The translations under genes were made by a program, and so were the position numbers. A stretch of 37,585 nt of DNA from an uncultured Clostridia bacterium. GTDB taxonomy: Bacteria; Bacillota; Clostridia; Christensenellales; Aristaeellaceae. The notes under the pieces were generated by a model. It was given only the letters and a program-made list of their open reading frames with translations. It did not search any database and was not told the DNA's origin. The DNA lies in the NCBI GenBank assembly GCA_934630975.1, contig CAKTXH010000014.1:1-37585 (forward strand). Direction: 5' to 3'. Positions 32,954 through 37,585 of the stretch are shown in pieces (the first letter of the stretch is position 1; the number at the start of each line of letters is the position of its first letter).

Positions 32954-34012
32954 ATGCGCGTTGTTCTCGATCATATCACAAAGCGATTTGCTGACGTCAC
33001 CGCAGTCAGCGAATTTAACGCAACTTTGGAAGATGGCGAACTGGTTTCGCTGCTCGGCCCGTCCGGCTGCGGCAAAAGCACGCTGCTCAACATGCTTTCG
33101 GGTATTCTGCCTGTCAGCGGCGGCAAAATCTACTTTGATGATCAGGATGTAACGTCTATGCCGCCGGAAAAGCGTGGCATTGGCCTCGTTTTCCAGAATT
33201 ATGCGCTCTATCCGCATATGACGGTCATGGGCAATATCTGCTTCCCACTGGAGACGCAGCGCGTGCCGAAAGTCGAACGCATTGAGCGAGCCAACGAAAT
33301 CGCCAAGCTTGTTCACGTGGATATGCTCATGAACCGCAAACCGTCCGAGCTTTCCGGCGGCCAGCAGCAGCGTGTCGCCATCGCCCGCGCGCTGGTCAAA
33401 AATCCGCGTCTGCTTTTGCTCGATGAGCCGCTCTCTAACCTGGATGCGCGTCTGCGTCTTGAAATGCGCGAAGAAATCCGTCGAATTCAGCAGCGCACTG
33501 GCGTGACTACGATTTTTGTTACGCACGATCAGGAAGAAGCGCTTTCCATTTCCGACCGCATTGTGCTGATGAAATCCGGCGTTTTGCAGCAGAACGATCT
33601 GCCGCAGCGCCTGTACAACGAGCCTGCCAACCAGTTTGTTGCGGATTTCCTCGGCAATCCGCCGATCAACAACATTCCGGGCACCATTCAGGATGGCCGC
33701 TTCGTAACCGTCGATGGAAAGGGGAGTGCCGCGCTGGAACTGTGTAAGGGCGTTGAAGATGGCCGCAAAGTCAATCTGTCTGTGCGCTCGGAGAGCTTCG
33801 TGCTTGACGCCAACGGCCCGATTGCCTGTGAAGTGACGCGCGTGTACCAGATGGGTAAGGAAGAAATGGCCTATCTGCGGATGGGCGAATGTGATTTCCG
33901 CGCCTACATCGACTCTGAAGAGGGGCTTAAGACGGGCGATCAGGTACATCTTGCGCTCAAAAAGCGCGGCGTATTCCTCTTTGACCGTGAAACGGGGGAG
34001 AGAATTCGATGA
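32954..34012 (+). CDS. ABC importer ATPase (MalK/UgpC family)
   Basis: This 352-residue ATP-binding subunit powers uptake of a sugar-like solute. Walker A is GPSGCGKS (35-42), the Q-loop is in VFQNYALYPHMTV, the signature is LSGGQQQR, Walker B is LLLLDEPLSNLD, and the switch histidine is in VTHDQEEAL. The C-terminal 110 residues form the regulatory beta domain (TOBE/MOP-like) of the MalK/UgpC group. GGGAG lies nine bases before the ATG at 32954. The stop overlaps the first permease start by four bases (ATGA, 34009-34012). MalK-type ATPases can serve several importers, but linkage here makes the adjacent permeases the obvious partners. Confidence 0.95.
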   Translation: MRVVLDHITKRFADVTAVSEFNATLEDGELVSLLGPSGCGKSTLLNMLSGILPVSGGKIYFDDQDVTSMPPEKRGIGLVFQNYALYPHMTVMGNICFPLETQRVPKVERIERANEIAKLVHVDMLMNRKPSELSGGQQQRVAIARALVKNPRLLLLDEPLSNLDARLRLEMREEIRRIQQRTGVTTIFVTHDQEEALSISDRIVLMKSGVLQQNDLPQRLYNEPANQFVADFLGNPPINNIPGTIQDGRFVTVDGKGSAALELCKGVEDGRKVNLSVRSESFVLDANGPIACEVTRVYQMGKEEMAYLRMGECDFRAYIDSEEGLKTGDQVHLALKKRGVFLFDRETGERIR

Positions 34013-34929
34013 AAAAGCAAAAGCAGCCCGTTGACCGGGAATTGGTTGATCGCAGCTTTTTTGCCCGCGTTGAACCGTATTTGTACCTGCTTCCGTTTTT
34101 AATCGGCATCGCTGTCTTTACGCTTTATCCGGTGATCAACGTTGTACTGATGTCCTTCAAGGAAGGATACAGCTATTTGACCCGCAACTTTGATCAGTGG
34201 GGTTTGGCTAATTATCAGACGGTTTTGAGCGACCCGAAATTCGCGCAGGCTATTACCAACACGCTGAAATACGTGATTCTGGTCGTGCCGATTTCGACCT
34301 GCATCGCCGTGGTTGTGGCGTATCTGCTCAACCAGAAGCTGCGCTTTTCCGCGTTGTTTCAGACGGCGTACTTCCTGCCGATGGTCACTTCCATCACGGC
34401 GGTCGGCCTTGCGTGGAAGTTGATGTACAACAAGAATTTCGGTATCATCAATTATCTGCTTTCCTTTATCGGCGTTGACCCGATTCCGTGGCTTGAAAAA
34501 GCGGCGTATAGTATTCCGGCGCTGGTGATTTTCGGCATTTGGAACATTCTTCCGTTTACCATCATTCTGCTGCTTTCCGGCTTGCAAAATATTGATCCGC
34601 AGTATTATACCGCTGCGCGCGTGGACGGCTCCAAAAGCCTGCGTATTTTCTTCCGCATTACCGTACCGCTGCTCGCGCCGACGATTTTCCTGGTTTGCAT
34701 TGTGAACACGATCTCCTGCTTCAAGGTTTTCTCGGAGCTGTATCCGCTGTTTAACGGCAAGCCCGGCCCGTTCAACAACCTGTACACGGTGGTTTACTAC
34801 ATCCGCTATGCGATGATGGAAAACCGCAAGTATGGCATTGCGGCTGCGGCAGCGCTGGTGCTGTTCCTGTTTATCTTTGTGTTTACGATGGTGCAGCTTC
34901 TGCTGCAAAAGAAAACCAAGAGGAGGTAA
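34009..34929 (+). CDS. ABC importer permease 1 (MalF/UgpA-like)
   Basis: The 306-residue membrane protein has six helices. The EAA loop that docks the ATPase reads YTAARVDGSKSLRIFFRITVPLL in effect (about 201-223), the usual form of the family. The N-terminus is cytoplasmic and charged (MKKQKQPVDRELVDRSF). Four-base overlap with the ATPase gene indicates translational coupling. It pairs with the next gene to form the heterodimeric channel. The family transports sugars, glycerol phosphates and related compounds. Confidence 0.93.
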   Translation: MKKQKQPVDRELVDRSFFARVEPYLYLLPFLIGIAVFTLYPVINVVLMSFKEGYSYLTRNFDQWGLANYQTVLSDPKFAQAITNTLKYVILVVPISTCIAVVVAYLLNQKLRFSALFQTAYFLPMVTSITAVGLAWKLMYNKNFGIINYLLSFIGVDPIPWLEKAAYSIPALVIFGIWNILPFTIILLLSGLQNIDPQYYTAARVDGSKSLRIFFRITVPLLAPTIFLVCIVNTISCFKVFSELYPLFNGKPGPFNNLYTVVYYIRYAMMENRKYGIAAAAALVLFLFIFVFTMVQLLLQKKTKRR

Positions 34930-34933
34930 GCAG

Positions 34934-35758
34934 ATGAACGACCGTAAGATTTCCCGCTTTTTCGTATATTTCTTTTTAACTGTGGGTGCGCTGATTATGC
35001 TGCTCCCGTTTTTCTGGATGTTCTCGTCTGCGTTTAAAACCACGCAGGAGATTAACCGTTTTCCGCCTCAGTGGCTGCCCAGCCATCTGAGCCTGGATAA
35101 CTTCAAGCGCGCGTTTGAAATGGCGCCGTTTGCGCGGTATTTTGTCAACTCCATCATCGTTATGGTCGTCTCTGTTTCCGTGACGACTTTCACGACGATT
35201 TTGGCTGCGTTTGCGTTTTCCCGTCTGCGTTTTCCGGGACGCAATCTGATTTTTTCGCTTCTGCTGTCGCTGATGATGATTCCGTTCGAGATGCTGATCA
35301 TCACCAACTACACAACGGTTGTCAATCTGAAAATCTACGATACGCTATACGCGCTGATTCTGCCGTTCACCAGTTCGATTTTTTACACGTATATTTTAAA
35401 GAATTTCTTCGATTCCGTCTCCGACAGCCTGTATTGGTCGGCGCGCATCGACGGATCGAGCAACTGGCGTTTCCTGTGGAAAGTCATGGTGCCGATGGCG
35501 CGTCCGTCGCTGATGACGATCATTCTGCTCAACGGTTTGGCGAGCTGGAACTCGTTCATGTGGCCGATGTATGTCATCGTCAGCAAAGAGAATCGCACGC
35601 TGCCGTGGGGTCTTCAAGTCTTTACGACGGAAGCCGGTTCTTACCCGGAATTGTTGATGGCCGCTTCCACGGTCGTGGTTTTCCCGGTCGTCATTTTGTT
35701 CCTGTTTGCTCGCAAATACATTGTTCGCGGCGTTGCGCGCGGCGGTCTGAAAGGCTGA
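34934..35758 (+). CDS. ABC importer permease 2 (MalG/UgpE-like)
   Basis: The 274-residue second permease has six helices and the EAA loop YWSARIDGSSNWRFLWKVMVP. The ATG at 34934 follows AGGAGG (34921-34926) seven bases upstream and lies four bases after the preceding stop; the reading frame extends upstream only into the other permease. The C-terminus FARKYIVRGVARGGLKG is characteristic of MalG/UgpE-like proteins. It ends the importer operon: binding protein, phosphodiesterase, ATPase, permease, permease. The terminator starts 12 bases later. Confidence 0.93.
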   Translation: MNDRKISRFFVYFFLTVGALIMLLPFFWMFSSAFKTTQEINRFPPQWLPSHLSLDNFKRAFEMAPFARYFVNSIIVMVVSVSVTTFTTILAAFAFSRLRFPGRNLIFSLLLSLMMIPFEMLIITNYTTVVNLKIYDTLYALILPFTSSIFYTYILKNFFDSVSDSLYWSARIDGSSNWRFLWKVMVPMARPSLMTIILLNGLASWNSFMWPMYVIVSKENRTLPWGLQVFTTEAGSYPELLMAASTVVVFPVVILFLFARKYIVRGVARGGLKG

Positions 35759-35769
35759 TCTGTTCTTTC

Positions 35770-35798
35770 GATTCTCCTCAAACGGGGAGAGTCTTTTT
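35770..35798 (+). terminator. Terminator of the ABC importer operon
   Basis: GATTCTCC (35770-35777) pairs with GGAGAGTC (35786-35793), with one G-T pair, followed by five T and then ATTTTT. Confidence 0.85.
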
Positions 35799-35893
35799 AT
35801 TTTTGGGGTCAACGGCAATTGAATTGAGCAAGTTACCCATTGGAAATCTCTTATTTTCAAAGGAAATCCCATTTGATTTCAAAACCAATCTTC

Positions 35894-35916
35894 ATCAAAG
35901 CGCTTAATTTAGCGCT
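35894..35916 (+). promoter_or_regulatory. cre-like/LacI-type palindrome upstream of the ATP synthase promoter
   Basis: TCAAAGCGCTTAAT (35894-35907) matches the catabolite-responsive element pattern TGWAARCGYTWNCW at 12 of 14 positions. A second AGCGCTT follows at 35910-35916, giving an inverted pair AAGCGCT/AGCGCTT. It lies about ten bases upstream of the -35 box. Binding by CcpA or another LacI-family regulator is possible but untested. Confidence 0.4.
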
Positions 35917-35926
35917 TCAATTGCGT

Positions 35927-35955
35927 ATTGACCAAAGATTTTGTTCATGCTATAA
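35927..35955 (+). promoter_or_regulatory. Promoter of the ATP synthase operon
   Basis: TTGACC (35927-35932), 17 bases, and a perfect TATAAT (35950-35955) with an extended -10 TGC. This is the strongest-looking promoter in the window. Transcription should begin near 35962. Confidence 0.85.
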
Positions 35956-36000
35956 TGCAAATAATTGTAAACGATGAACGAAGAAGGGGAGGGTCATTCT

Positions 36001-36399
36001 GTGCAGGGTGAAAAACCGCAGCAAGGTATTGTGAAGGAAACCAAACGAATCGCTGTCGGCACGGTAATCATGCTGATTGTCATGCTGGCCGTCTATGCCA
36101 TACTCGGAAAATTCACAATCGGCGTATTCCTCGGCGGTTTGCTCGGCAGCGCTTATGCAATTTTTAACTTTTTCATGCTGGGCATGACATTGCAGAAAGC
36201 CGCATCTATGACCGATCAGCAAATGGCACACATGAAGGTTCGTTCCTCTTATAGCACGCGCATGGTGGGCATGCTGGTGTTGGCGGTGCTTGCCTTTGCG
36301 CTGCCGTTCGTAGAGGGGATTCCCTGCTTGATTGCGCTGCTTTTCCCGCGCGCTACGATTCTTATCCTTCAATTGACCGGCCAGATTAAAGACACATAA
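36001..36399 (+). CDS. atpI: ATP synthase subunit I (AtpI-like)
   Basis: This small membrane protein at the head of atp operons helps assemble the c ring in some bacteria. From GTG 36001 it has 132 residues and four hydrophobic segments (about 18-36, 40-60, 85-103 and 106-122), with KFTIGVFLGGLLGSAYAIFN in the middle, typical of the family. The GTG is preferred because AGGGGAGGG lies seven to eight bases upstream; the in-frame ATG at 35974 has no ribosome site and is only about 12 bases from the expected transcription start. It is followed at 39 bases by atpB. Confidence 0.82.
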   Translation: MQGEKPQQGIVKETKRIAVGTVIMLIVMLAVYAILGKFTIGVFLGGLLGSAYAIFNFFMLGMTLQKAASMTDQQMAHMKVRSSYSTRMVGMLVLAVLAFALPFVEGIPCLIALLFPRATILILQLTGQIKDT

Positions 36400-36437
36400 C
36401 GACAAATGAAGAGCATACAGAAAGTGAGAGATAAGCT

Positions 36438-37557
<1,120 letters not shown>

Positions 37558-37574
37558 TCAAAACAGCGCCATTG

Positions 37575-37583
37575 AAAGGAGGG
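37575..37583 (+). promoter_or_regulatory. Ribosome binding site of the next ATP synthase gene (probably atpF)
   Basis: AAAGGAGGG lies two bases before the end of the window, 18 bases after the atpE stop. The gene it serves starts outside; by operon order it should be atpF (subunit b). Confidence 0.7.
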
Positions 37584-37585
37584 AC

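Noticed and set aside
32051..33949. Long open frame on the minus strand (632 codons) opposite the phosphodiesterase and ATPase genes
   Set aside because: It lies opposite two genes with clear family motifs and shows no family of its own; it reflects codon bias in the true genes.

Overview
The window looks like a chromosomal segment of an anaerobic, moderately GC-rich member of the Clostridia (Bacillota). The evidence is a clostridial-type Rnf operon, a CtsR/ClpC heat-shock locus, strong AGGAGG-type ribosome sites with some GTG and TTG starts, a long HflX and an F-type ATP synthase whose c subunit resembles Na+-dependent types. Gene order is mostly housekeeping. I see no tRNA, rRNA, CRISPR array, insertion sequence or prophage.

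Layout. (1) 1-2359: 3' end of the Rnf operon (end of rnfG, then rnfE, rnfA, rnfB), closed by a terminator. (2) 2468-8998: glyA on its own promoter; then a cysteine desulfurase, hflX, two tandem M15-type D,D-carboxypeptidases and a cyclase-family hydrolase, closely spaced on the plus strand. (3) 9009-11788: galE; then an ECF sigma factor with a membrane-anchored anti-sigma-like partner. (4) 11863-15713, minus strand: operon of ABC-F ATPase, uridine kinase and a UMF1-type MFS transporter. (5) 15858-18828: ctsR and a ClpC-type ATPase, with a CtsR operator at the transcription start. (6) 18900-24658: operon of an O-antigen-ligase-like membrane protein, the mrfA-mrfB DNA repair pair and a TPR protein. 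(7) 24718-29021, minus strand: clpB on its own promoter with a possible second CtsR site, a SprT-like metalloprotein, and an HTH protein with an S24/LexA-like domain. (8) 29118-35798: an FRG-domain protein, then an ABC importer operon (binding protein, phosphodiesterase, ATPase, two permeases). (9) 35894-37585: start of the ATP synthase operon (atpI, atpB, atpE, and the ribosome site of the next gene, presumably atpF).

How the parts fit. Rnf couples ferredoxin oxidation and NAD+ reduction to ion export, and the ATP synthase uses that gradient. The c subunit has a two-carboxylate pattern known from Na+-driven rotors, so a sodium circuit is a reasonable inference. CtsR probably controls ctsR-clpC and may also control clpB. 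The ClpC here lacks most of the middle domain that binds adaptors, and mcsA/mcsB are absent from the locus, which suggests a simplified protein quality-control circuit.

I found no clearly new multi-gene system. The most unusual items are the ClpC lacking its M domain, the S24-like regulator with an Arg where the catalytic Lys is expected, the SprT-like protein with a non-standard C-terminus next to it, the FRG-domain gene, and the phosphodiesterase embedded in an ABC importer operon.
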